DNA of 64,000 nucleotides from Apibacter mensalis (lineage in GTDB: Bacteria > Bacteroidota > Bacteroidia > Flavobacteriales > Weeksellaceae): contig NZ_LIVM01000005.1 of NCBI RefSeq assembly GCF_001418685.1, positions 119,105 through 183,104 of the forward strand, in the 5' to 3' direction. The position numbers were made by a program, and so were the translations under genes. This document shows, piece after piece, positions 44,913 through 55,010 of the stretch (positions within the stretch are counted from its first letter, which is position 1; each line of letters begins with the position of its first letter). A model generated the notes under the pieces. That model had not been told where the DNA came from. It ran no database searches and saw only the letters and a list, made by a program, of their open reading frames with translations.

Positions 44913-45788
44913 TTGAAAAAAATAATAAAAGATTTCTTTATTCTGGTATCAAAATTACCATTTTCTTTTTTATATGGTTTTTCAAACATATTATACTTCA
45001 TTATATATTATATTATAGGATACAGGAAAAAAGTAGTTAAAAATAATTTATTAATTGCCTTTCCTGATAAAACTGAACACGAAAGAAAAAAAATACAAAA
45101 AGAATTTTATAAAAATTTTTCCGACTTCATGGTTGAACTCATTAAAACATTTTCCATGAAAAGAGAAGATTATAAGGACCGAATTAAGTTCGTTAACCTG
45201 GATATTACCCAACAATGCATACATGAAAAAAAAGACGTGATCTTACTTAGTGGGCATATGTTTAATTGGGAATGGCTATCCGGAATATCTCCTGATTTAC
45301 AACAAAAACATAAATATGCCGTCTATAAAAAAGTTGCCAGTAATTTCTTCGACCAAAGCGTACACGAATCGCGATCACGTTACGGAACCATTCCTCTTAC
45401 CGTTAAAGAAGTAGGTAGAACCATGCTTAAATTACCCAATGATGGCTCTCATATTTTTCTTTTTGTAGCAGATCAAAGTCCTTTTAAAAGCCGAATACAT
45501 TATGAGTTAAATTTTTTTAACAGGCTAACACCCGCTTTTAACGGGTATGATAAAATAGCTTGCAGAAAAGAATATGCCGTATTATATATAAATATGGTTA
45601 AAATTAAAAGAGGTAAATATGAGGCACGCCTAAAACGAATTTACCCGGATAAAGAAAAATTTAGGGAAAATGAAATTGTTGAAAAATTTTATTCAGAACT
45701 CACCCAAAATATAAAAACTCATCCGAGTCTTTGGCTTTGGTCACATAAAAGATGGAAATACATAAGCGGAACAGATTATCAACTTTAG
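44913..45788 (+). CDS. Lipid A biosynthesis-type acyltransferase (LpxL/HtrB family)
   Basis: About 291 residues if the TTG at 44913 is used (KKIIKDFFILVSKLPF); the in-frame TTG at 44892 overlaps a TAATTTTG promoter-like element, so I prefer 44913. An N-terminal membrane segment is followed by LLSGHMFNWEWL (HxxxxE, acyltransfer site) and FLFVADQSPF. It adds an acyl chain to lipid A or a related lipid at the inner membrane. Overlaps the next gene by 37 bases. Confidence 0.85.
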   Translation: MKKIIKDFFILVSKLPFSFLYGFSNILYFIIYYIIGYRKKVVKNNLLIAFPDKTEHERKKIQKEFYKNFSDFMVELIKTFSMKREDYKDRIKFVNLDITQQCIHEKKDVILLSGHMFNWEWLSGISPDLQQKHKYAVYKKVASNFFDQSVHESRSRYGTIPLTVKEVGRTMLKLPNDGSHIFLFVADQSPFKSRIHYELNFFNRLTPAFNGYDKIACRKEYAVLYINMVKIKRGKYEARLKRIYPDKEKFRENEIVEKFYSELTQNIKTHPSLWLWSHKRWKYISGTDYQL

Positions 45789-46768
45789 CCATTGTTATTT
45801 TAAACTATAATGGAATAAAGTGGTTTAAAAAATTTTTACAAAAAGTTATCGATTATAGCCCCAATTCTACCATATACATAATTGATAATGCTTCCACTGA
45901 CGATTCCGTTTCATTTTTACGCGAAAACTTCCCATCTGTTATCATTATACAAAATGCCATAAATTTAGGATATGCAGGTGGATATAATCAAGGATTAAAA
46001 TCCGTAACGGAAGATATTTATTGTTTATTGAACTCTGACGTAGAAGTAACTGAAAACTGGACCGCACCTATTCTTTCGTTATTCGTAGAAAATGAGCATA
46101 TTGCAGCCATTCAGCCAAAAATATTAAGCTATAAAGAAAAAGATAAATTTGAATTTGCAGGAGCCGGCGGTGGGTTTATCGATAATTTAGGTTATCCCTT
46201 TTGCCGGGGAAGAATTTTTTTTGATCTTGAGATAGATTCCGGACAATATGATGGTAATCAGGAAATTTTTTGGGCAACCGGAGCTTGCTTTTTTGTCAGG
46301 AAAAAAGATTTTTGGGAATGTAATGGTTTTGATTCGGATTTTTTTGCCCACATGGAAGAAATAGACTTATGCTGGAGATTAAAAAATAATAGAAAAATTA
46401 TATATTATTGTGGAAAATCAACCGTATACCATGTCGGAGGGGGAACTTTAGATCCATATAATCCGCACAAAACATATCTAAATTTCAGAAACAACCTCCT
46501 GATGTTAATTAAAAACCTGCCTACTCATAAACTTTTATGGATCTTTCCACTTCGTTTAATGCTGGATGGATTGGCAGGATTTGATTTCATTTTTTCAAAT
46601 GGTTGGAAATATTGTTGGGCGATTATTCGCGCTCATTTTTCTGTATATTATATGTTACCTAAATATCTAAAAAAACGAAAGGCAGGTATTCCCAATTATT
46701 TTGAGAAAAAATATATTGTTTTACAATACTTTATAAAAAAAAGAAAGAAATATTCCCTCTTAAAATAA
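45752..46768 (+). CDS. Glycosyltransferase family 2
   Basis: 338 residues with GT-A features: AIVILNYNGIKWF, IIDNASTDDSVSFL, LLNSDVEV (metal/nucleotide site) and FFAHMEEIDLCWRLK (acceptor side). Hydrophobic stretches near 265-300 suggest membrane association. This is the rhamnosyltransferase-like group of GT2. It overlaps the acyltransferase gene, so both likely serve cell-surface glycolipid synthesis. Acceptor and sugar unknown. Confidence 0.88.
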   Translation: MEIHKRNRLSTLAIVILNYNGIKWFKKFLQKVIDYSPNSTIYIIDNASTDDSVSFLRENFPSVIIIQNAINLGYAGGYNQGLKSVTEDIYCLLNSDVEVTENWTAPILSLFVENEHIAAIQPKILSYKEKDKFEFAGAGGGFIDNLGYPFCRGRIFFDLEIDSGQYDGNQEIFWATGACFFVRKKDFWECNGFDSDFFAHMEEIDLCWRLKNNRKIIYYCGKSTVYHVGGGTLDPYNPHKTYLNFRNNLLMLIKNLPTHKLLWIFPLRLMLDGLAGFDFIFSNGWKYCWAIIRAHFSVYYMLPKYLKKRKAGIPNYFEKKYIVLQYFIKKRKKYSLLK

Positions 46769-46846
46769 TTACCTTTTTTATTTTATAATAAAAACAAAAA
46801 ACGGTTAGTTTTTTATAAATTTGTAACTTATTTATTTTTGAAAATC

Positions 46847-48061
46847 ATGGAATCAGCAAGAATACAACAACTTCAAAACCTAGTTAAAGAATTTGGTGCA
46901 CCCCTTTATGTTTATGATACGGCCATAATAAAAAATCAATACCATAAACTTTTAAAAGCATTCAAAAACATAAAAAAGGTCAAGTTAAATTATGCTTGTA
47001 AAGCCAATACCAATCTTGCTGTTTTAAAATACTTTAAAAGTTTAGGCTCCGGTTTAGATACAGTTTCTATACAAGAAGTACAACTAGGGCTTCTTGCCGG
47101 TTTTGATCCCAAAGAAATTATATACACTCCTAATGGAGTATCGTTTAAGGAAATAAAACAGGTTATAGAACAGGGAGTTCGAATCAATATAGATAACCTT
47201 TCTATATTGGAAACATTTGGGCAAGAAATAAAGAATTACCCTGTTTGTATCAGAATCAATCCCCACATATTAGCAGGTGGAAATACCAAAATATCGACCG
47301 GTCATATCGATTCCAAATTTGGAATTTCAATTCATCAGTTGCCTCACATACTAAGAATTGTAAACAACACCGGTATTAAAGTAGAGGGTATTCATATGCA
47401 TACAGGATCAGATATTCTGGATGTGGAAGTTTTTTTGCAAGGTGCCGAGATTCTTTTTAATGTTGCTAAAGAATTCCATGACCTTGATTACATAGACTTT
47501 GGCAGCGGTTTTAAAGTTCCATATAAAAAAGGAGATCATGAAACGGACATTAACTATCTCGGAAAAAAACTGGCAGAACGCTTTAATGATTTTCAAAAAG
47601 AATATCATAAAGAATTAACCCTTATGTTTGAACCGGGTAAATATTTAGTTAGTCAATCCGGTTTTTTTATAGTTTCAGTAAATGTAATCAAGCAAACTAC
47701 CTCTACTGTTTTTGCGGAAGTCGACAGCGGATTTAACCATTTAATACGACCTATGTTTTATAATGCCTATCATAACATCTTTAACATTTCTAACCCCGAA
47801 GGAAGACATAGGTTTTATACGGTTGTAGGTTACATTTGCGAAACCGATACTTTTGGAACTAACCGAAAAATAAATGAAATACGTGAGGGTGATTTCTTAT
47901 GTTTTGAAAATGCGGGAGCCTATTGTTTTTCTATGTCATCCAATTATAATTCCCGATTAAAACCTGCTGAAATACTTTTACTGGATAACAAACCCTATCT
48001 TATCAGAAGGAGAGAAACCTTAAACGATTTATTATCTACTACAGAGGAAATTTCTATTTAA
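46847..48061 (+). CDS. lysA: Diaminopimelate decarboxylase
   Basis: 404 residues from ATG 46847 (MESARIQQL); an in-frame TTG three codons earlier is less likely. PLP lysine in NYACKANTN, then [36 protein letters not shown] and [15 protein letters not shown], all as in LysA. It makes L-lysine from meso-DAP. A TAAATTTG -7 element lies 24-31 bases before the ATG. Confidence 0.94.
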   Translation: MESARIQQLQNLVKEFGAPLYVYDTAIIKNQYHKLLKAFKNIKKVKLNYACKANTNLAVLKYFKSLGSGLDTVSIQEVQLGLLAGFDPKEIIYTPNGVSFKEIKQVIEQGVRINIDNLSILETFGQEIKNYPVCIRINPHILAGGNTKISTGHIDSKFGISIHQLPHILRIVNNTGIKVEGIHMHTGSDILDVEVFLQGAEILFNVAKEFHDLDYIDFGSGFKVPYKKGDHETDINYLGKKLAERFNDFQKEYHKELTLMFEPGKYLVSQSGFFIVSVNVIKQTTSTVFAEVDSGFNHLIRPMFYNAYHNIFNISNPEGRHRFYTVVGYICETDTFGTNRKINEIREGDFLCFENAGAYCFSMSSNYNSRLKPAEILLLDNKPYLIRRRETLNDLLSTTEEISI

Positions 48062-48067
48062 AAAATT

Positions 48068-48097
48068 TGGAAAAATAAAAAATAATTGTATATTTGC
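48068..48097 (+). promoter_or_regulatory. Promoter TTG-N19-TATATTTG for tRNA-Ser
   Basis: TTG at 48068-48070 and TATATTTG at 48090-48097 with 19 bases between, 31 bases before the tRNA. Full consensus match. Confidence 0.75.
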
Positions 48098-48128
48098 ATC
48101 CGTTAAAAATCCCTCAATAGGGGAAAAA

Positions 48129-48213
48129 GGAGAGATGGCAGAGTGGTCGATTGCGGCGGTCTTGAAAACCGTTGACTGTAACAGGTCCGGGGGTTCGAAT
48201 CCCTCTCTCTCCG
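48129..48213 (+). tRNA. tRNA-Ser (anticodon TGA)
   Basis: 85 bases. Acceptor stem GGAGAGA/TCTCTCC with discriminator G, anticodon loop CTTGAAA giving TGA, a long variable arm (TGACTGTAACAGGTC region) and GGTTCGAATCC as the T arm. CCA is not encoded. A truncated integrase follows 160 bases on, so its 3' end may be an attachment site. Confidence 0.95.
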
Positions 48214-48376
48214 CTAACAAACCCGCTATATAATCAGGTTTTTCTTTCATACAAAGGTTTTCATAGAAATTTAGTGATTTTTGAATATGACAAAATATGC
48301 TGTATTATGCCATATTTTTGATATGCTTTTTTACATTTGTATCAAATTTTTTGATACAATTTAACACAATCAAAAT

Positions 48377-48706
48377 ATGGATAATTTGAGCTTACGATTT
48401 GTTTACGACAGGCGTAATGAAATAGCAAAAGGCAAGTCAGTAGCTCATCTACATATTGAGGTACGGCAAAATAAAACCATTAACCGCATATTCATAAATA
48501 CCTATATAAAATTAAAACCATCCGAATATTCCGATAAAAACGGATTTACGTGTAAAAATCATCCCAATGCTGCGGCCATAACAGCTAAAGCTCATCATAT
48601 ATTTATAGAAGTAGAAGAATTTGTATTATCTGATAACTACCGTGCTTTAGAAGATGTAAAAAATTGGGACAAAGACGAAACTCTTATCCACTCAATATTT
48701 GTATAG
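48377..48706 (+). pseudogene. N-terminal fragment of a tyrosine recombinase (Arm DNA-binding part)
   Basis: 109 residues match the front of Bacteroidota transposon/phage integrases: LRFVYDRRNEIAKGKSVAHL, RIFINTYIKLKPSEYSDKNG, then IEVEEFVLSDNYRALEDVKN. The core-binding and catalytic domains are missing, so it cannot recombine. Placed just behind tRNA-Ser, it is a likely relic of the element once integrated there. Confidence 0.65.
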
Positions 48707-49090
48707 CTCTTCTGTATAAAAATGTAAGCAAAAGAGAGCAATTGAATATAAAAATTCGAAAATTTCACACAAAAACTAAAAATAATCAATGCAACCCTTC
48801 AAAAGAAATTCGATTTTCTTTTTGAACGATTGGGAGTAACTTTTTATTTAGACCTTAATTTATCGGATTTAGATAATTTTTTTGATTGGTTTTGTTGTAG
48901 TACTAACTAAATATATTTTACAGATATGTTCAATGATTGGCACACTTCCTTTTTAAGACACTTTCTTTTATTTCCGGCATTTATTTTTATCATACAATAA
49001 AATATTATCCGTAAAAGGTGATATAGGTTTATTATTTTTGCTTTGATAAAATTATATTCCCTACATGTAAGAAGATCCAAAAAACATCAA
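48707..49090 (+). other. Decayed sequence behind the integrase fragment
   Basis: No full gene. A short frame (KKFDFLFERLGVTFYLDLNL, then DNFFDWFCCSTN) at ~48803-48910 may be a remnant of a protein. Otherwise AT-rich sequence without visible structure. Confidence 0.35.
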
Positions 49091-49700
49091 TTATATTACA
49101 CCTTTTATTATACCTAAATATTTATCTTTTGTGAGAAAGAATACATCAATATGGGTTGTTCCTCCTAATTCACCATCATTTCCTAAAGTAATTTCTCCAA
49201 CAGGAGTTAAATAAATTGACAAAGCTGTTTGATTTCCTACCTTAGATAACATCATTGTTTTATCAGTCACATGATTAGGTTTTCTATACACTGAAATAAT
49301 GCGGTCTGCGACAGTTTTGAGCTTGTCTAAGACTTTTAATATCTATAAGTGGTTTATTTACAACTATTATTAGTTTAATACCTATTAACTCTTCAGTTAT
49401 ATTATCAAAGTAAAGGTTAATAGCATGTATTTTATGATTAAACAAATATTGCAAATCTTAATCAGAAGTCATATAAATATATGCTATTATATCTTTATTT
49501 GAATTTAGTAGTTCTTTTAAATTATCAAAACTATTTATTGATGTTCCTAATTTTATACTTTTAAAGCCATTCTTCTTGTTAAGTTATAAATTTTGGCTGA
49601 AAATTAAAAACGAAATGAATTGATTTATCATAAAATATATTATTTTTAGCATCCTATTTTCTATAATAAGTTTAATATAATGTTGAGTATCAATAAATTC
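49091..49700 (-). pseudogene. Decayed gene, C-terminal piece readable
   Basis: The last ~90 codons are open: ILKVLDKLKTVADRIISVYR, LSIYLTPVGEITLGNDGELG, THIDVFFLTKDKYLGI. Further up, between 49350 and 49700, frames are broken by several stops. No family recognised. Part of the degenerate block behind tRNA-Ser. Confidence 0.4.
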
Positions 49701-49729
49701 TTTCCATTTCAAAGCGGTATTGCTTTATT

Positions 49730-50058
49730 CTAATACTTCAGCATCCGATTTTTATACCCTGGATCTGCATATTCCCAAAGAATTTTAAGAGCATTTCTAG
49801 ACAAACTCCATTGACTCGTACTTTTTTCATTTTCAACAGAATGACCCGCACTGTGTTCAATAAAAGTTACTTTTCCTGATGAGTCAAAATTTAAAGTTAT
49901 TTTCCCAGTTGCTCCTTCTTCAGAATACTATGTTCAAACAAGTTTTGTTTGTTCTATGGATAAAGTGGATTATCCAGAAGCGTGATTACCATCATTTGAA
50001 CAATTAGTTAATGAAAGGACAATAAAAGTTCTACTAAAAATAAATTCAATTTTTTCAT
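49730..50058 (-). pseudogene. Broken lipoprotein gene
   Basis: From ATG 50058 (MKKLNLFL..) a frameshift is needed to reach LTNCSNDGNHASG, a lipobox and tail. Two further stops lie before TGKITLNFDSSGKVTFIEHS, and the last part (SLSRNALKILWEYADPGYKN, RMLKY) is open to a stop at 49730. At least three lesions, so inactive. Family not recognised. Confidence 0.5.
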
Positions 50059-50302
50059 AATCACATAATTTTATAGTAAGTGTAAACATTTATGTTTATC
50101 ATCCTCGCAAATACAAAATATAATATTGACATATATATCAATAAATGAAGATAAATTTTTAGCTTATAAGAAAACTATTTGGAAAAGCTTCTTTCGATAA
50201 TCGAAATTATTCAAATCATTTTAAATAATTATAATATGAAAACTATTCATATAACAAATATTCTTAAATATTATATAAACTTCACGATATTTACATATTA
50301 CA

Positions 50303-50339
50303 AAAAAACCTGCTGTATTTAAAATACAACAGGTTTTTC
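50303..50339 (-). terminator. Hairpin terminator after the surface-protein gene
   Basis: AACCTGCTGTATTTAAAATACAACAGGTT forms a near-perfect stem with A/T runs on both sides, so it could stop transcription in either direction; the adjoining gene is on the minus strand. Confidence 0.7.
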
Positions 50340-50377
50340 TTATTTTTATAAGTTTATAAAAATAAATTTTATATCAT

Positions 50378-52228
50378 TTACTTATTAATATGAGGATTAA
50401 TTCCATTCGTTTGTGCTGCCTGAATAGCCCAAGCAACTGCATTGGCTGTAAAGACTGAATTATAAACGCTGTATTGATTCAATCCAACCATATCATTTCC
50501 ATATGCAGGTTTTGGAATAGGATACAAAGGATAAGTATGACCTCCAATGGTAACCGAACCTAAAAACATCGGATAGTAAATATTGCCGGCAGCATTACCA
50601 GGTAAAACTCCATTTGATGCTCCTGATGAGTTAAACCCACCATCACATACAAGTACTAAATTATACTTTTTATGTTTAAATGCCGTTACATCTCCATTGG
50701 GTGCTGTGGAAAGCACTTCAATATCACTACTTAAAGGAAGTCCGCTTACTATACCTGTCGTAGTAGATGCATCTTCTCCCCAGAATTCTCCTCGTATGTC
50801 ACCGAAAGGACCATTTACTATAGGGTTGTTAATATCTTTCAATTTATATACAGCTCCTCCTGCTCCTACTCCTGTAACATACCTTGTTTTGATTCCTCCA
50901 TCAGGATACAACCCGGTAAGAAAACGCTTAATTCGATCATTATCCTCCATAAAAACAAGCATTACTCCACCTTTTTTAAGATATTCTGCATAATATTTCG
51001 CAGCTTCAGCATCAAGATTTCCTGTTTGTCCTGTAATTACTATATCCGGAGGATTACTACCTAATAACTCATTTTTTACAATGTTGGAACCAGGACTATC
51101 TCCTAAATGTTTACTATCTTTCGTCCAACCTCTAAATTTAACAATGCTATAGGGTTGTAACCCAAAGTTATCCTCATTTTTTATCATTGCTGCTAAGTTA
51201 CCATTTCCCAATGCATTATAAACCCCTACTCCGGTAGTATATAGTTTCATATAATCATACCCAACAAGTACTGTTGCCTCACAAGTTGCTGTTGATGAAA
51301 CACTATTAGAATGAATAGTCATTTTTTTGGGAGAATAACTAATAGGAGCTCCTTCTCCTAACAATTTTACAGTTTGTGTAACCCATCCGCTAGTCTGTCC
51401 TTGGCTATCTAAAGTTAATTTATCAGATTTGAAACTAATACCTTCTACGGTATCTGTATATAAATACAGAGGAGCTCCATTAAATGATGCATCAAAACGA
51501 ATAGTAACTTCTATGTAATTACTATTGGTTAAAGGAATATCATTTTGATAGATGCCTCTAACCGTTGTAGAAGAACAATCCATTGTAAATACAGGTTTTA
51601 CAGAGGAATCTTGTACTTCTACATTAAAAGTAGAACACGGTGCACTCACTGCTACCCCATTCATAAGCAATGTAAATTCATCACCAGGCTGCCCCGATGG
51701 GGTAAAATTTTCAGGAGTTCCATAACAGGGAACTTCTATTGTATAAGTTCCTGTGGAAAGAAAATCTCCGGATTTTGTAAAATAATATTTATTATCTGGC
51801 GAAGAAGTTGCATTAATATTGTAAGACCCAGGTTTGATTACATCCACAGTTAGCAAAAGCTTGTTGTCTGAAGTTACAGCAGTCTTATTTAAATAAGTTC
51901 CATTAATTTTTAAAGTATTACATTCCATAGAAAAAACAGCTTTACCTGGTCTTCCACAAAGACTACTCCAAACGTCTTCTATCTTATTCCAATAATTAAA
52001 ACAATTCTCTGTTGTATTGTAAATTAACAATCCATCTTTTGCATTAGCTTTATCTATTTCATCTCTTTGTGCTTCAGTTAGTCGTGGTATCAAAATACCC
52101 TTATTATTATTTGGAGACACTACATCCAGCATGGTATTTGAATCGGGCGTTTCAGTTCCTATCCCGACCTGGGCATTAATTACGCAGTTAATTAGTAATA
52201 AATAAATTATAAAATAAAATCTGTTCAT
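50378..52228 (-). CDS. Secreted cell-surface protein with VGIGT N-terminus
   Basis: 616 residues with a signal peptide (YLLLINCVINAQ). Residues ~21-92 are the Bacteroidota module VGIGTETPDSNTMLDV, GILIPRLTEAQRDEI, LIYNTTENCFNYWNK, WSSLCG. Two beta-sandwich-like repeats follow (VFSMECNTLKINGTYLN and VFTMDCSSTTVRGIYQN), then a C-terminal domain with PDIVITGQTGNLDAEAAKYY and GGVMLVFMEDNDRIKRF that looks like a glutamine-amidotransferase or ThuA-like alpha/beta fold. No type IX sorting domain seen. Function unknown. Confidence 0.75.
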   Translation of the reverse strand: MNRFYFIIYLLLINCVINAQVGIGTETPDSNTMLDVVSPNNNKGILIPRLTEAQRDEIDKANAKDGLLIYNTTENCFNYWNKIEDVWSSLCGRPGKAVFSMECNTLKINGTYLNKTAVTSDNKLLLTVDVIKPGSYNINATSSPDNKYYFTKSGDFLSTGTYTIEVPCYGTPENFTPSGQPGDEFTLLMNGVAVSAPCSTFNVEVQDSSVKPVFTMDCSSTTVRGIYQNDIPLTNSNYIEVTIRFDASFNGAPLYLYTDTVEGISFKSDKLTLDSQGQTSGWVTQTVKLLGEGAPISYSPKKMTIHSNSVSSTATCEATVLVGYDYMKLYTTGVGVYNALGNGNLAAMIKNEDNFGLQPYSIVKFRGWTKDSKHLGDSPGSNIVKNELLGSNPPDIVITGQTGNLDAEAAKYYAEYLKKGGVMLVFMEDNDRIKRFLTGLYPDGGIKTRYVTGVGAGGAVYKLKDINNPIVNGPFGDIRGEFWGEDASTTTGIVSGLPLSSDIEVLSTAPNGDVTAFKHKKYNLVLVCDGGFNSSGASNGVLPGNAAGNIYYPMFLGSVTIGGHTYPLYPIPKPAYGNDMVGLNQYSVYNSVFTANAVAWAIQAAQTNGINPHINK

Positions 52229-52352
52229 AAAAATGTAATTTAATATTAATATATTTTGTAAAGAACCGTCAAGAATACTTACAAAGTAAAAACTTTAGTA
52301 CTTACTTATCTGTATTAAATATCCTTGTTTGAATTAACTTAAAAAATATTTG

Positions 52353-52382
52353 CAAAGATACTATACTTTTACTTTTTAGCAA
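52353..52382 (-). promoter_or_regulatory. Promoter TTG-N19-TATCTTTG for the surface-protein gene
   Basis: Minus-strand TTG (52380-52382) and TATCTTTG (52353-52360) spaced 19 bases; it implies a 5' leader of ~115 bases before the ATG at 52228. Confidence 0.65.
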
Positions 52383-52435
52383 CAAAAAGGCTTTTTTTTT
52401 GAGATAAATACTATAAAGTTATTTATAATTACTTA

Positions 52436-53647
52436 TTATTTTATGAATTCACAAAATTTATTTAGTGTATTTTTAAAACTTTCTTCAACTTCATTAGCTA
52501 TTTCAAACACGCAAGGAAATGGATCTTCATGTATGTAATGGTAAGGATAATCTATCAAATCTATTGTAATAGGAATATCTCTTTTAGATCCTTGTAAGGT
52601 ATTCATGATTTCATAAGAAGGAATTACTTCATCTTTAACTAAGGTAATTACATAAAACTGATTACTGATTTTTCTAAATGTTTCTTCTCTTTCTTTAATT
52701 AAAGTTTTATAATTCAACATACTTCTGAAATTAGCTCCTTCCGGATCGTTATACATATAGTGGCGAAGAACCTCATCTCTTTTCATATGACTTTCCATGT
52801 GTTCAACAATAAAAGAATATAAGCTGACTCCCGCTTCACTATCCAATATAAATTTTGATACCGGCGTTAATCGGTTAAAAACAGCTCCTCCACAAAAAAT
52901 AGCACATTTTGTATCCGAAAAATAACCGTTTCTGTTACTCATCTTTAAAAGTTCAGCTAAAAACGCTCCTATGGAATAGGCAAAAAAGTCTATTTTGGCA
53001 TTTTTATCAATAGCAGGGTGTAAGCCGTCTTTGATATCTTCAACAAAGTCAATAACATCATAGTATGATTGTAAACCTGACCAGATAAATCTCTGCGGTT
53101 TGTTATTAATGCGTGTACTAATTGCAACATTGGAAAGGCTGGAACATAAAAGCATTGGGTGCCGTTTTTTTCGTTCTTCGCTTACCCGATACATTTCTCT
53201 GGGATTACTCCATAATAATGGTGCTCTGTTCATATGAAAAGCCATAGGAAACAAAACGATAGCTTTCCCTGTTTTTTCAGCCATATATGTTGCCCATGGT
53301 AAATATTTATTCCAATATTTTTCATTGAATCCGTGAAACAGAATTATGATTTCTTTTGCCTTCTTTTCTTTTTTAGGCATAATTATATGATATCGAAATT
53401 CAGTATTCTCAGCAATGTCAGCATCTTTATTATTGAGCATTTTTTGTATAACGTCAGGATTATGATCGTTAATTGTATTACATAAGAATTCATAATCATC
53501 TTTATTACCTAAACCACCCGGAAGTATAAAACGATAATTTGATTTAAATGAAAAATTTCTAATAACTAAATTTTCGTCTATCTCAATTTCATTCTTTGTA
53601 TAATCTTCAATTTTTTTTAAATAATTGAACAAGTCTAAATATTTCAT
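52436..53647 (-). CDS. Alpha/beta hydrolase, DUF6051-like
   Basis: 403 residues, no signal peptide. A hydrolase fold is visible from ~95: IIILFHGFNEKYWNKYLPWA (oxyanion strand), the nucleophile in FAYSIGAFLAE (Ser ~225), an acid candidate in LVKDEVIPSYE and a histidine in YHYIHEDPFP. The size and YSIG nucleophile fit DUF6051. Substrate unknown. It diverges from the KAS III gene at 54066, which may hint at an acyl or polyketide-type product. Confidence 0.7.
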   Translation of the reverse strand: MKYLDLFNYLKKIEDYTKNEIEIDENLVIRNFSFKSNYRFILPGGLGNKDDYEFLCNTINDHNPDVIQKMLNNKDADIAENTEFRYHIIMPKKEKKAKEIIILFHGFNEKYWNKYLPWATYMAEKTGKAIVLFPMAFHMNRAPLLWSNPREMYRVSEERKKRHPMLLCSSLSNVAISTRINNKPQRFIWSGLQSYYDVIDFVEDIKDGLHPAIDKNAKIDFFAYSIGAFLAELLKMSNRNGYFSDTKCAIFCGGAVFNRLTPVSKFILDSEAGVSLYSFIVEHMESHMKRDEVLRHYMYNDPEGANFRSMLNYKTLIKEREETFRKISNQFYVITLVKDEVIPSYEIMNTLQGSKRDIPITIDLIDYPYHYIHEDPFPCVFEIANEVEESFKNTLNKFCEFIK

Positions 53648-54065
53648 TTATATGTTAAAATTTGTAGTTAGGTACTGAATCCCAAATAATTATAGTATCA
53701 CTATACAATTATAACCACAATTATAATCATTTTTCTGAATATGTATAGGAAATAAAACTATATTTTTTAATAAAAATAAAGATAATTTAATATTATAATG
53801 AAAAAATACCCATTGTATAATTCAATATTTTCTAAAAAAAAAAAAATATTTTATAAATATAAACTTAGTAACTTAGTCAAATTATAATCATTTTTTTTTA
53901 TTGAAATTTACATATATTTGTCAATGCACTAGAATTTGATATTAAATTACTTTTAACGATATGTTATCATATGTGCTATTTTAATAAAAAATCAGCTAAA
54001 TAAATTAAAAAATAACTCATTAGAAACCTATATTTGCAAAAATTTAAATAATTAAATATTTTAAA
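53648..54065. other. AT-rich divergent intergenic region
   Basis: 418 bases between the hydrolase and KAS III genes, over 80% A/T by eye. TATATTTG at 54029-54036 is a candidate -7 element for the KAS III gene, without a clear TTG. Nothing else seen. Confidence 0.45.
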
Positions 54066-55010
54066 ATGTTTATAAATTCTAAAGGATATTATATACCTAC
54101 AAAGAGAGTTGATAATAATTATTTTGCAAAACTTAACGATTTATCAGAAGATTGGTATTTCAAGAGGACCGGAATACTAACCCGAGCCAGAGCCTCTGAA
54201 GAAGAAACAATAAACTACATGAGCATTAAAGCAGTTGAAAATGCAATTAAAAATTTGCCCTATGATATTCATGAGGTTGATTTGATCGTATTTGCTTCTT
54301 ATACACCCAACGATACAGTTGGAACCACTGCACACATTATTCAAAAAGAATTTAATATAAACAATGCCAAAGCTTTTTATATATCATCTGCTTGTTCTTC
54401 TGCCATAAATGGTATGGAAATCATAAATTCCTTTTTTAAAAGCAAAATATCGTCAAAAGCGTTATTAATATGTGCCGATAGAAATTCCAGCTATTCTGAT
54501 GACAGAGACACTCAATCTGGCCATTTATGGGGTGATGCTGCTGTAGCTTTATTTTTTTCATCTGAACCTATACGTCCAAATGAAGCTAGTATTTTAGATA
54601 TAAACACGCTTGGGCTTGGAAATGTAGGTCATGGGCCACAAGCTGTTACCATGGAACCTAAAAATGGTTTGCATATGCCTTATGGCAAAGATGTTTTTAC
54701 CCATGCATGTGTCTACTTAGCTAGGTTAACTGATACCATTATCAAAAAAAATGGATATTCTATTTCTGATTTAACTTATTTTATCGGCCATCAAGCCAAT
54801 AAAAGGATTTTAAATAATGTTTGTCATGAGTTAGGATTAGCTGAGAATAAATCACTATCGAATGTTGAAGAATTAGGCAATACAGGATGTGCTAGTGCTC
54901 CTTTAGTTTTTGCCCAAAATTACGATATTTTTAAAGAAGGTGATCTTGTATGTCTTTCCGTTTTTGGAGGTGGATATTCTTGCGGTACTTGCTTAATTAA
55001 ATTTAATTAA
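54066..55010 (+). CDS. 3-oxoacyl-ACP synthase III family enzyme
   Basis: 314 residues of the FabH-type thiolase fold. Catalytic Cys110 (SSACSSAING), His242 (GHQANKRIL) and Asn272 (GNTGCAS). It condenses an acyl thioester with malonyl-ACP. Standing alone, without other fab genes, it may be a specialised condensing enzyme (DarB-like or for a small lipid product) and not the housekeeping FabH. Confidence 0.85.
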   Translation: MFINSKGYYIPTKRVDNNYFAKLNDLSEDWYFKRTGILTRARASEEETINYMSIKAVENAIKNLPYDIHEVDLIVFASYTPNDTVGTTAHIIQKEFNINNAKAFYISSACSSAINGMEIINSFFKSKISSKALLICADRNSSYSDDRDTQSGHLWGDAAVALFFSSEPIRPNEASILDINTLGLGNVGHGPQAVTMEPKNGLHMPYGKDVFTHACVYLARLTDTIIKKNGYSISDLTYFIGHQANKRILNNVCHELGLAENKSLSNVEELGNTGCASAPLVFAQNYDIFKEGDLVCLSVFGGGYSCGTCLIKFN

